64,000 nucleotides of DNA from Bradysia coprophila (Eukaryota; Arthropoda; Insecta; Diptera; Sciaridae), in NCBI RefSeq assembly GCF_014529535.1, contig NC_050737.1, forward strand, positions 1,059,921 through 1,123,920. The letters run 5' to 3'. Every line of letters starts with the position of its first letter. The stretch's first letter is position 1. Below, one piece after another: positions 11,420-23,600 of this stretch. The notes under the pieces were generated by a model that searched no databases, was not told the DNA's origin, and saw only the letters and a program-made list of their open reading frames with translations. A program made the translations under genes and the position numbers.

Positions 11420-12713
11420 ATTGATGATTTGTCCATGATGGTAGTTGCAGCCATCGACAACTTGCTCTGTACTGAACAAAATAGTGACTCAATTCTAATG
11501 GGAAAATGTGTGGCCTTTTATACCTACATTATATGCGTACAACAAATTAACGCAAACGCAATACAGAAATTGTGAATAAATATTTCCGGTTCTTATTTTC
11601 AATTTAATGGAGACAAATGAAATAAACTTTGAATGTGTATTGGAACCCGCATCTGATCTAATTTAAATAGTAAACAGAACTCAGATGTCTGCATCATGTT
11701 AAATGTTCAAAAAAAAAATTCAATTATAGCACATCCACATTTTTATTCAATATAGACAGCCTGATTTAAACTGATTCTGATTGATAAAAAATTCATTTGA
11801 TTAGTTAATTTGTTACATGATGACATTTATAGAACCGTGGTCTTAGCCGGAGGTCATCATTGCTTATTTTTGTAGTAGTTGTTCAAATATAGAGCCTAAA
11901 AGAGGTTACCGAGAGATTCGCAGAAGTTATAATGGATCGGTCAGAGAAATAGTTAAAATCAAACAAGGTTGGTAGAGAAATTCAAAGTATGAAGCAACGA
12001 TTGAAAGGTAAAAAATTAGACGAGCAAGCTACCATGAAATTATATAAGCGACAAATAAGAGTCTTTCACTTTTTAGTTAATTTTATAACTTTGTAAATAT
12101 AAAACTGCGTGGACGCGTGTGGTGGTAGTATATTATTTAACTCAACATTTTGTAAGATCGAAAATATCTGCTTGAAATTTATTGGATTTCAATAAGTAAA
12201 AATGCTGTTTTTTAGATATTCGAATTTGTTGAACAGATCAATTTCATGAAAGGTCTTAATTACATACATCGGCTCGCTGGTAAGATGAAGTTAGGTAACA
12301 TTATTTCTACTTGTTTGTTACTCAAAAATTTATAAAGTATTTCTACCTCAAAAACCCTTAAAGTGGAGACAAAAATGAAGCTTAAGTCAAAAATACGGAA
12401 ATCAATACCAACCATATTGAACTATACAGCACATATTCCGTTACCGTAGTTAACAACCGTCGTCATCACTATTTGCTAGTGATAACATAGTATCTGTCTA
12501 GGCAAGTTCAGAGGACAGTTTTTCTGTAAGACAATAAATGACACGAAAAGCATTCCACCTTCACGGTATCAATGCAAAATTATTGTTTCATTGAGGGAAT
12601 AATATCTAAATATCTGAAAGGATATGTAAAACTAGAAATGTTACAAACTACGACTTTCGTTTATCATTAAATCAATAAAGGTACTAAAAAGAAAAAAAAA
12701 TATTTAAAATTTT

Positions 12714-12777
12714 GGGATTTGAACTAAAAATATTCGAGTTCACCAGTCGGACACTCTAACCATTACGCCATGAAGTC
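12714..12777 (-). repeat. tRNA-like type-1 variant module, copy L2
   Basis: Variant with ATGGCGTAATGG as the A-box region and AGTTCAAATCCC as the B-box region. It lies between the two long spacers of the first unit. GACTTCATGG replaces GTCTTCGTGG at the 5' end, as in the 16,754 and 61,260 copies, so this subtype occupies a fixed place in the unit. Confidence 0.65.
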
Positions 12778-14143
12778 ATACTGCTTTTTAGGATATCGCT
12801 GCAACTTACCGACTTCCATTGAAAATTTTAGTCCCTTTGTTCTGATTGATCTGGTATGCGTACTCATTACTCATGCACGTGTGCAAGTTTTTTTTTATGA
12901 TTTACATGTGGTGTTAGTCACTTGTCTATGTGTACAGCATCGATAAACGATAATTTGAGATTAAAGTTAGTATAAATGCCAGCGACTAGCATGCTTTGAA
13001 GTAGTAAATTCATTTCTAAGTTTCCAGATATTTCAGCTTTTAACCAAACTTTCAACTATTGATCATTGATCAGTTCACTAGACTGATTTTTCATAATAAA
13101 TTAATGTTTAAACGAAGACACCCTAAGTTCTAGAACATTATCCTACCCCTATTATTAGTTACGGAATTATTAAATTATAGTAGAGACCTTATTGCCATTG
13201 TTTATAATTGGTGAGTTCCAATTATCAATTTAGTCTGAGTAAGAGTAAAATGTTGAAAGTTTCGCTTTACTTCTACACTTCAAATTAATCTTCCGCCAAA
13301 GAACTCAAAGAACTAGATACATTTCAAATTGATTGATTTTTTATCTGAAAATAATTTGAAGGTCATATATCTCAGCATTAACTGTTACTGAATGGTTTTT
13401 TTTTCAATTTTTAATCATTTTCGTTTAAATACCAACTCTTAGTGGAACAATTTCTTAGATGCGTAGAGTATAGAGTAAACTATTCAAACAAAATCATTCG
13501 GTTTGTCTGTACGTCGACGAACGTTTACAGTGACCAATAAAAAATATAAATTTTTGATAAAATTAAATTTTACATCGCACGAACCAAAAATATGTTTGAT
13601 TGGCCCTTTGTCTAAGATAAAACCTTCTACCGTAGAAGTTCTACGGGAAGCTACAACGCAACTTTCAGTTGTTAGCGCCTGCTATGAACTATTAAAAATG
13701 TGAAACATTCAGTATTCAGCATTCAGCAAAACATTGATAACTGAATGCTTCATGAGTTTAGATATAGAAATTGGATTCAATAAACATTTGCCACCAAGAT
13801 ACAATTTAGCAAATTTGCTTCCACTCAACCTCTAACTCACTCACTGTAGCTTCTTGCCGAATTGAAGGAGTACTCGCAATGTTAGTTTATTTTTATTCCG
13901 ATGTATATTTAGTCAGTGAGCTTTATTTAATATTGATATTGCTCTCAGTAATCATAGATTCGTGCAGGATTCGGACATGCAGCATTCATTATTAAGGATC
14001 TGTAGACAATAGAGGAGAAATATTCTCGAATGAGATGTAACGCAAAAAAAAATGTTGCAAGGTACGATGTTCATTTAGCTTTGAATTATTTAATAAAAAT
14101 ATAAAAAAGAAAAAATTCTCGAAGAAAAAAAATTAAAAATGTC

Positions 14144-14207
14144 GAGGCTTGAACTTAAAATATTCGAGCCCTCCAGTCGGACACTCTAACCATTACGCCA
14201 CGAAGAC
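14144..14207 (-). repeat. tRNA-like type-1 module, copy L3
   Basis: A-box TGGCGTAATGG and B-box-like AGTTCAAGCC on the minus strand. Flanking ATGTC (14,139-14,143) pairs with GACAT (14,204-14,208) to give an acceptor-like stem about 70 bases apart. The mirror copy is at 59,884. Confidence 0.7.
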
Positions 14208-14531
14208 ATGTCATATTTTAGGACATTGCTGCAGTATATATCACTTACCTACAGAAAATGCTACTCCTTTTGTTCTAACTAGTTTGGTATGAGTGCACAA
14301 GTCCGAATGAGTTTTTATACTTAACACGTGGTGTGCGTGCGTCAACTTTCTATGTGTCCAACATTAACTGACGAATGTTCAATATAGAACTTAGGAAATG
14401 TAGAAGTCGAAACCAGTTTTGATAAGTCCATGTGTCGGTGTGAAATTACATTTATTCAAATAAAATCGGAACATTTTTGAGTGTATTTGTAATGTAGAAT
14501 TGATTTTAGATCATAACGAATCTCTCATCAC

Positions 14532-14620
14532 CTACCACCGTAGCGCAGGTGGTTAGTTACTTGGGTTTCGATTGACTGCAAGCGCACCAAAGACCGCAGG
14601 TTCGATTCCCGGGGGAGAGG
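14532..14620 (+). repeat. tRNA-like type-2 module, copy L2
   Basis: Same A-box and perfect GGTTCGATTCC B-box as the other copies; differs from copy L1 at one base near the A-box (GTTAGTTAC against GTTAGTCAC). It lies about 325 bases from type-1 copy L3 in head-to-head orientation. Confidence 0.75.
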
Positions 14621-15164
14621 TTTGTTGAAAAGGGTTGGTTGATCTCAGTTGTGAAAGACATAATGTACTTAATATGTACTTAAGGAATCGACTCAACTAA
14701 ACGATTCTAGTCAAATTACTTAGTGTGTAAACGATGTACTTAATTTACACACGGAGTAGTACTTCAAAGTAGCAATGAGATCAATCAATCCGAGACAAAC
14801 CTTTTTGATGTTTTTTTAATTTTTTTTATTTTTTTCGTCTCAGTTTCTTTGGTTGCATGTCATATCTAAACAAAAAACAAATAAAATAAAAAATCTTAGA
14901 GTAGAACGCAAAACTAAATTTAGGAAAAAAAAATCACTTATTCACATGTCGAGACAGAACACTTCGAGACAGAACTTCAATTTTATGAAACGCACGCAGT
15001 TAAAATCAGTCGAAAGCAATTGAATGATGGAATATTATGAAAATCCTCGTTCGTAATTAGTAGTAACTAGTTTTGGGAATAATTTTGTCAGTAAAAGGAA
15101 AGAGTCGTCGCGGTAATAATACTTTCACTTGATGGAATTTTATTCGATTGCACACAACACTTAC

Positions 15165-15228
15165 CAACTTCAAAATCAATTTTTAATAATTTGTGTGAGC
15201 CACTACTGTTGGTCTGACTGCAGGACAT
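15165..15228 (-). CDS. Conserved array mini-exon, copy L2 (partial)
   Basis: ATG at 15228 to G|GTAAGTG after 15165: 64 bases, 21 codons plus one. The peptide starts MSCSQTNSSGSH. Compared with copies L1 and R3 it has one extra codon, an in-frame insertion. TATAAAAG is at 15331-15324. Confidence 0.35.
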
Positions 15229-16753
15229 GGTGATGATTTGCCCATGATGGTAGTTGCAGCCATCGACAACTTGCTCTGTACTGAACAAAATAGTGACTCA
15301 ATTCTAATGGGAAAATGTGTGGCCTTTTATAATGTGGCTGATGTGTACCACAAATTAACGTAAACGCCATACAGAAATCGTGAATAAATATTTCCGGTTC
15401 TTATTTTCAATTTGATGGAGACAAATGAAATAAACTCTGAATGTATATTGGAAGAGTGTCGTGTAGCCTGCCCGCATCTGATCTAATTTAATTAATAAAC
15501 AGAACACAGATGTGTGCATCATTGGACCCATTAAATGTTCATTTTTTTTTTTTTTCAATTATAGCACATCCACATTTTCATTCAATATGGACAGCTGATT
15601 TAAACTGATTCTGATTGATAAAAAATTCATTTGATTAGTTAATTTGTTACATGATGATATTTATATAATAGAACCGTGGTCTTAGCCGGAGGTCATCATT
15701 GCTTATTTTTGTAGTAGTTGTTGAAATATAGCGCCTGTAAGAGGTTAATGGTTAACGAGAGATTTGCAGAAGTTATAATGGATCGGTCAAACAAGGTTGG
15801 TAGAGAAAATCAAAGTATGAAGCAACGATTGAAAGTTCAAAAAATAGACGAGCTAGCCACCTCTACCATGAAATAATATAAGCGATAAATCAGAGTCGTT
15901 CACTTTTTATTTAACTTTATAACTTTGTAAATATAAAACTGCATGGACGCGTGTGGTGGTAGTATTAACTCAACAATTTGTAAGATCAAAAATATCTGCT
16001 TGAAATTTATTGGTTTTCAATAAGTAGAAATGCTGTTTTTTATTCGAATTTGTTGAACAGATCAATTTCACGAAAGATTTTAATTCCATACTTTCGGCTC
16101 GCTGGTAAGGTTTGGTAGCATTTCTATTTGTTTGTTATGCAAATTGTTTGTTAAAGGAAGTATTTCTACAAGTTATTGAATCTCAAAGAACTTTAAAGAG
16201 ACAAAAAATAGGCTTACTTACATTTCCTTATTAAATTGTATATTGCACTATACAGCACATATTCCGTTATCGTAGTGAACAACCGTCGTCATCACTATTT
16301 GCCGGTGATAACATTAGAATGTCTGTCTACGCAAGTTCAGAGGACAGTTTTTCTATAAGAAAACAAGTTGACAATAAATGACACGAAAGGCATTCCACCT
16401 TCAGGGTATGAATGCAAAATTATTGTTTCATTGAGGGAATATTATCTAAATAACCTCGTAAATAAGGAGGGCTTGCAATACACGACAGAGTAAAATAAAT
16501 CATCGACCCCATGAACTCTTATGTCACAAAGAAGAAATCATTCGTTTTGTTTGATTAATCTAAATTGACATTACAAAGATCAAATTTATTGATCACCAAA
16601 AGGTATTACTCGTTATATTGGAAGTATAGACAAAGACGGAGAAAACGTATTTGAGTGATGCGATATGTAAAACTAGAAATGTTACAAAGTACGACTTTCG
16701 TTTATCATTTAATCAATAAAGGTACTAAAAAGAAAAAAAATATTTAAAATTTT

Positions 16754-16817
16754 GGGATTCGAACTAAAAATAATCGAGCTCACCAGTCGGACACTCTAAC
16801 CATTACGCCATGAGGTC
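16754..16817 (-). repeat. tRNA-like type-1 variant module, copy L4
   Basis: Has a B-box closer to consensus, AGTTCGAATCCC on the minus strand, and the variant 5' end GACCTCATGG. It is the counterpart of 12,714 in the second unit and mirrors 61,260 on the right. Confidence 0.65.
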
Positions 16818-18171
16818 ATACTGCTTTTTAGGATATCGCTGCAACTTACCAACTTACATTGAATATTTTAGTCCCTTTGTTCAGATTGATCTGGTATGCG
16901 TACTCAATACTCATGCACGTGTGCAAGTTTTTTTTATGATTTACATGTGGTGTTAGTCACGATGCGTACAGCATCGACAAACGATAATTTGAGATTAAAG
17001 TTAGTTAGTATAAATGCCAGCGACTAGCATGCTTTGAAGTAGTAAATTCATTTCTAAGTTTCCAGATATTTCAGCTTTTAGCCAAACTTTTAACTATTGA
17101 TCATTGAGTTCACTATACTGATTTTTCATAATAAATTAATGTTTAAACGAAGACGCCTTAAGTTCTAGAACATCATCCTACCTCTATTATTAGTAAGGAA
17201 ATTATTAAATTACAGTAGAGACCTTATTGCCATTGGTTATGGTAAGTTCCAATTATTAATTTAGTCTGAGTAAGAGTAAAATATTGAAAGTTTAACTTTA
17301 ATTTTACACTTCAAATATTCTTCCGCCAAAGAACTCAAATCACTACATTTCAAATTGATTGATTTTTTATCTGAAAGTAATTTGAAGGTCATTTATCTCA
17401 GCATTAACTGTTACTGAATGGTTTTTTTTTTTAATTTTTAATCATTTTCGTTAAAATACCAACTCTTAGTGGAACAATTTCTTAGATGCGTAGAGTAACT
17501 ATTCAAACAAAATCATTTCTGTTATTACTATTATTATCAATCGGTTTGTCTGTACGCCGACGAAGGTTTACAGTGACCAATTAAAAATTTAAATTTTTGA
17601 TAAAATTAAATTTTACATCGTACGAACCGAAAATATGTTTGATTGACACTGTTTCTAAGATAAAACCTTCTACTGTAGAAGTTCTACGGGAAGCTACAAC
17701 GCAACTTTCAGTTGTTAGCGCCTGCTATGAACTATTAAAAATGTGAAACATTCAGTATTCAGCATTCAGCAAAACATTGATAACTGAATGCTTCATGAGT
17801 TTAGATATAGAAATTGGATTCAATAAACATTTGCCACCAAGATACAATTTAGCAAATTTGCTTCCACTCAACCTCTAACTCACTCACTGTAGCTTCTTGC
17901 CGAATTGAAGGAGTACTCGCAATGTTAGTTTATTTTTATTCCGATGTATATTTAGTCAGTGAGCTTTATATAATATTGATATTTCTCTCAGTAATCATAG
18001 ATTCGTGCAGGATTCGGACATGCAGCATTCATTATTAAGGATCTGTAGACAATAGAGGAGAAATATTTTCGAATGAGATGTAACGCAAAAAAAATGTTGC
18101 AAGGTACGATGTTCATGAAGCTTTCAATTATTTAATAAAAATATAAAAAAGAAAAAAAAAAAAAAAATGTC

Positions 18172-18235
18172 GAGGCTTGAACTTAAAATATTCGAGCCCT
18201 CCAGTCGGACACTCTAACCATTACGCCACGAAGAC
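18172..18235 (-). repeat. tRNA-like type-1 module, copy L5
   Basis: Nearly identical to copy L3, with the ATGTC/GACAT flanks kept. A run of about 16 A residues at 18,151-18,167 (T on the transcribed strand) could end a Pol III transcript. Confidence 0.7.
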
Positions 18236-18559
18236 ATGTTGTCTTTTAGGATATTGCTGCAGTATATATCATTTACCTACAGAAAATGCTAGTCCTTTTG
18301 TTCTAACTAGTTTGGTATGAGTGCAGAAGCCCGTATGAGCTTTTATACTTAACACGTGGTGTGCGTGCGTCACCTTTCTATGTGTCCAACGTTAAATGAC
18401 GAATGTTCAATATAGAACTCAGGAAATGTAGAAGTCGAAACCAGTTTTGATAAGTCCATGTGTCGGTGTGAAATTACATTTATTCAAATAAAATCGGAAC
18501 ATTTTTGAGTGTATTTGTATTGTAGAATTGATTTTAGATCATAACGACTGTCTCATCAC

Positions 18560-18648
18560 CTACCACCGTAGCGCAGGTGGTTAGTTACTTGGGTTTCGAT
18601 TGACTGCAAGCGCACCAAAGACCGCAGGTTCGATTCCCGGGGGAGAGG
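18560..18648 (+). repeat. tRNA-like type-2 module, copy L3
   Basis: Same sequence as copy L2 across both boxes. It is the innermost type-2 module of the left array; its body has ATGTACTTAA repeats and ends in T runs near 18,830. Confidence 0.75.
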
Positions 18649-19200
18649 TTTGTTGAAAAGGGTTGGTTGATCTCAGTTGTGAAAGACATATGTACTTAAT
18701 ATGTACTTAAGGAATCGACTCAACTAAACGATTCTAGTCAAATTACTTAGTGTGTAAACGATGTACTTAATTTACACACGGAGTAGTACTTCAAAGTAGC
18801 AATGAGATCAATCAATCCGAGACAAACCTTTTTGATGTTTTTTTTTTTATTTTTTTCGTCTCAGTATCTTTGGTTGCATGTCTTATCTAAACAAAAAATA
18901 AATAAAAAAGATCTTAGAGTGAAACACAAAAACCAAATTCTGCGCTGTACAGTGTACACTTATTCACACTAATCAGAACTCTTCTAGACAAAACTTGAGT
19001 TTTATGTTAAAATCGATCGAATATAATTGAATGATGGAATATTGAGAAAATCCTCGTTCGCCTGCAGCAATTAGTTGGCCATTTAAGCGAATTGAAAATA
19101 GGAAATCACTTTGTCAATAAAAGTAAGGACGCGTCGCCGTAATCATTATTTCACTCAAACACACTTGATGGAATTATGTTATCAATTGTACAGAACTTAC

Positions 19201-19264
19201 CAATTTCCAAGTCAATTTTTAATAATTTGTGTGAGCCACTACTGCTGGTCTGACTGCAGGACAT
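19201..19264 (-). CDS. Conserved array mini-exon, copy L3 (partial)
   Basis: ATG at 19264 to G|GTAAGTT after 19201: 64 bases. The peptide starts MSCSQTSSSGSH and ends KIDLEI (Phe to Leu near the end). TATAAAAG is at 19365-19358. Upstream of the ATG this copy has an extra C (AACCTACC against AACTACC), a one-base change tolerated only outside the frame. Confidence 0.35.
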
Positions 19265-20000
19265 GGTGATGATTTGTCCATGATGGTAGGTTGCAGCCAA
19301 CGACTTTCTCTGTGCTGAACGAAATAGTGCCTCAATTCTAATGGGAATATGCATGGCCTTTTATAAGGTGCCAACCCAACTGCCTACCACAAATTAACAT
19401 AAACTCAATTCAGAAATTTTGAATAAATATTTCCGGATCTTGGTTTCAGTTTTATGGAGATAAATGAAGCAAATTTTGAATGTATATTGGATGGTAACCT
19501 ATAATTGACCCGCATCTCATCTAATTTAGGTAATAAACAGAAAACAGATGCATGTATCACTGGACCCCATGTTCACTGATTTTTACATTGTTAACGAACC
19601 AATCTAATTTCATCACACATCAGCACATCCACATTGAATAACACAGTGAATATACTAAAGGTATTCAAAAATCGGCGACCTGCGACTGTCTGCTGTTGAC
19701 ATATTTGTTCAGTAATTAACCTTCTGAAAGCCATTTTAACAGATTGATACAAATTATTTTATCTCATTAGTCAATACATTCCGTGCTATATATAGAAAAT
19801 CGTGCACCTGCAGTTCATGCTTATTGTCGTGCTTGTAATTTGTCGCCTGCCAAAGGGTTATATAACATTTCTACAAGTGAAAATGGATCGGTTGAATAAC
19901 AGCTAAAATCAGTAGATAAGAATAGAAGTATCGATTAGGTATTTCGACACGACACCAAAATGTCTTCAAATAATATTTGTGACTTTTAAACTGGCTACAC

Positions 20001-20670
20001 ATCACCGCTCGGGAGAGAAAAGATCGTAAAACATTTCGCGTTCAATTTCTTCTCTTGTCTAGCGATCAAAGGTGTTGATTTTCTAAGGGCTCACTCACTT
20101 AACTTAAGAATACTCTAGTGTATATCAAAATCCTATCCACCAGGAGACGTACATACCCCGATTGTCAAAACCTATCATCGATATTGGGCAGTTCGATGGA
20201 TCTCTTCTCATTTTTTCACTTCCAAGTTTTTGTTTTTTTAATGAAATTGAAGAACGATCACCGAAAATGAGGTGTACGCCTTTCCGTCGCTGATGTTGTT
20301 TTTTACTGCAAAATTTGTTTGAAAACGACTGAAGTAAAAGATTTTGTACCAAAAGCTAGAAAATATCTTGAAGACATTTGAAAGTAGTCAGAGGTTTTGT
20401 TGTATAGAAAAACACACATTTTTTCGGCAATTTTTTTTCGGTTTTAATGGTGACATGTCAAAAAGGGAGAGAATTATAAGTAACGGAAAAATTCAATTGG
20501 ATAATGGTTTAGAGTATCACTCACTATTCAATTCACATTATGCCAATGCATTTTCTTCACAATAAAACATTTCAACTGCCATGTGGTTAAATCGTGTAAA
20601 ATAAAAGGAAAATCGTTAATTCAAATAAACGCGTGACGACTATATAAGTTCTGTTGTATACAAAAAAAAT
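20001..20670. other. Spacer between left array and CCAR1
   Basis: No gene is seen. This holds the end of the diverged array sequence and the 3' flank of the minus-strand CCAR1 gene. No strong AATAAA for that strand was found. Confidence 0.4.
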
Positions 20671-23600
20671 CTAATTGGTCTCCGACTCCACCTTCACATC
20701 CGTACACTCAGCTTTGATCTCCTCTTTATCCGGTTTAACGTCCACATCCAGTCCGTCATCCTTTTCCGTCTCTTTGTCCTTTTCACATTTGATTTTTTCT
20801 TTGTCTTTATCGTCTTCCTTATCCTTTTCTCGTTCTTTATTATCTCGATCGTCACGATTTCTGTCCTTGCGGTCCCGGTCACGTGAGCTGTAAATGATTT
20901 AGCCATTAGGAACTGATCTACAGGAAGAATTACCAATTCCACTTACGATTTTGCGAAAACTGGAGCCACACGATCGTGTATGCTGTTCAGTATGGAATGG
21001 TACTCGTTACTCTTTTTCTGTAATGGAAGAAATTAAAAAAAATTATTTGAGTAAGCTAAGGCGACGCTTTGTGATTTCCAGTAAGTCGACTTACGTTTAC
21101 ACTGCTCAATTGTTGTTCGGTGTCGCTGAGTTTACGATTGGAACTCTTCAAACTCGATTGCAGATCCTTTATTTTGTCCTTTGCTCGTGTGTTACTGGCA
21201 ACGAGCTCTGAATTCGTTTTACGCAAATCAACCAACAATTGTTCGGTTTCATCGCGTGCCTTTTCCGAACGCTTCATTTGTTCCATTAGCTTTTCGATGT
21301 CGACGAGTCCGCCCTTATATGTGACCATGCCTGGAAACAACAAGAAGAATGAAAATATTTACCTTTCCGCGCACTGAATAAATGACAATATTAACCTGTT
21401 TCAGAGCTGACGACCTCCGATTTTTGCCCGTTTTCAACATTATCTGACTGATGTATGGATTCAGTCCTTGTCGCCTTGAATACTGGCAAGTAGATTTTAT
21501 TGCCTTTCGACAAGACCTCGTAATCAATTTCCACAGCTTCCGCTTCAGTGGCCTTTACTTCGGCAACGGTCCCATCGGGTTTTTCGTCTTTCGGTTTGTC
21601 GGTCAGCTTTCGATAGTACAACGAATCTCTGGAAATGACTTTTCCGACTACTTTTCTAGTTTGTGCCCGTGACAAATTCAATCCAAGAGTGTAGAACAGA
21701 TCTTCAATATCCTTCTCGAAAATGTATCCGCAATGTGTTTGATCGAAATATACGAATGACAACAGCAAATCCGGATCGACAGTGAAGTATTTTTGACGAT
21801 CTTTGTCCTTGCGCCTGGGATCGCCCGATCGGATCGAAAATGTGTCATCATCAGCTTCATCGTCGCGACGGCGACGACTTCTCTCCTTATCCTTGTCTTT
21901 GTCCTTGTCGCGAACCAATTTCTTATCTTTGTCGGCCGTATCGACAGATTTCTCCTTGTCCGTATCTTTTTTGTCCTTTGCGTCTTCTTTCGGCTTAATT
22001 GCGTCCGTTTTACTGTCCTCATCTCGTTTGGCTTTCTTTTCCTTCGGTTCATCGTCGCTCTTGGCATCGTCTTTCTTTGCGTCTTTTTCCTTCTCTTTGT
22101 CCTTGTCCTTTTCGTCGACAGTTACTTCCTTCGGCTTATCAGGCAATGCCGAGAGAGCTTTGTAAATGTTGTAACCAAAGTCCCGGATCAACATTTCGTT
22201 AAACAATTCAGCGAACAGTGAAACCTCGAATGAATGTTCCTTGGTGTCCTCCGGGCGATAGTCAAGCAGTATTGATAGAGACATGATGTGACAGAAGAAT
22301 TTACCACCTTTCGCGGTACGTGACGGATGTACGATAATTTGTGGATTGTCGGGTAGTTGATAGCGTTTTTCGAGTAGACGTCTCTCACGTTCATCAATCG
22401 GTGTTGGTCCTTCCTAGGGAAAGGAAAAAAAAATGAAAATCAAGTACGCCCACCCAATACATCAATTCGATGAAATTGTGTGTGATCGCCTAACTTACAG
22501 GAACAGGTTTTGGTTCTTCCGGTTTGGTTGAATCGTACTCGTCAATTACTACAATATCCGTCATATCCAATTCGTCTCCGTCCATCGTTGCGTTGTTGTC
22601 TTCAGTATTTTCCCCATCCTCGTCCATTGGTGTGGCGGCATCGGTTTCTTCAGACTTTAGTGCCTTGGCAAGACGACCAACTAACTGTGGCTTGAGTCCT
22701 AAAAATAACATTAAACGTATGGTTGTTATCGGGCGTTCAACGTCCAGAAAATTCACCGTTTTAAACTAACCTTTTGAAGATAGACTTCTGGCCTCCAATT
22801 CTTCGCGCAGATCGTTAACTTTCATCGTCTTTGGATCCAGTTCGGAAAAATGGGTTGGTTCACGTTTTAGCACACGTTCGGTACCCTGTAAATGATTCAT
22901 ACGAACTCCGTTAATTGAGGCATTCAAAATATTTTCATTAACGAAACTGTAGAGTCGTGATGACGATTTTGAAAAAGAAATTCATTTTTGTGGATAGCCG
23001 AGAGACTTTGTTGATGGAATTGAACATTTTCTTTCTTTCATTTGGTTAATGTGAATTTGGAAGATCGGGTCAATCATTTCTATAAACAGAAAATAAACAA
23101 AAGCAAAATTTGGAATCAAACGATCGTAGATTTGTCCTTGCAAAAAGTCTCGGTCTATCGCTTGAAGAGTCTGGATGGAAAGGTTAATGATTCGGGCAAC
23201 GCAATGTCGAACCAGATCACGAATTTTGTGTTTGTATCGTCTTTTCTTTGTTAGACCGCGGCATCAGATTTTTCAATTCAAATTCAATTCCAACGAACAA
23301 AAAAGTCAAACGAAAAATAAAATGGTCGAACATTTAAAGCTAAGCCTACGAAAGTACATCTGCTGTCCAATGAAGTCAATTTGTACAGAGATTGCAGTCA
23401 ACTGAACCAAAACGGAAAATAGCTCTACGTTACGCGAGTATGTGTGGCTTTTTGTTTGGAGGGCGGGAAGGGCGGGCGGATAATAGGCTGTTAAACAGAA
23501 TTTTCTTAAATCTAAAAAGTTTCTTAAAAACTAATTTTTTTTATACTAAAGAGAAAACGTTTTAGCTGTGCCTTATCGTTCGCCGCATCTGCATCACCAT

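Larger units (their letters stand above)
10250..20000 (-). repeat. Left composite repeat array
   Basis: About two and a half tandem units, period about 3.8 kb (10,400 to 14,200) and 4.0 kb (14,200 to 18,230). In promoter direction (minus strand) each unit runs: TATA and mini-exon, antisense tRNA-like type 2, sense tRNA-like type 1, about 1.3 kb spacer, variant type 1, about 1.2 kb spacer. Some stretches, such as 13,680-14,040 against 17,720-18,080, are almost identical, so the units have been recently copied or homogenised. The unit at 16,453-16,665 carries about 210 bases missing from the unit to its left. The innermost end (19,480-20,000) is more diverged. Confidence 0.9.

Noticed and set aside
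11171-11479. A 102-codon minus-strand frame across the left-array mini-exon
   Set aside because: It starts at TTG, not ATG, and runs through the conserved splice donor. Only the 20-codon core is kept in the other five copies, and the upstream part is frameshifted in three of them.
10250-20000. CRISPR array or rDNA spacer
   Set aside because: The units are kilobases long with internal genes and modules; there are no short regular direct repeats with spacers and no rRNA sequence.
21793-22221. Long plus-strand frames opposite CCAR1 exon 7
   Set aside because: They are shadows of Lys/Glu/Asp-rich coding sequence on the other strand, with low-complexity Ser/Leu/Phe products and no splice or start support.
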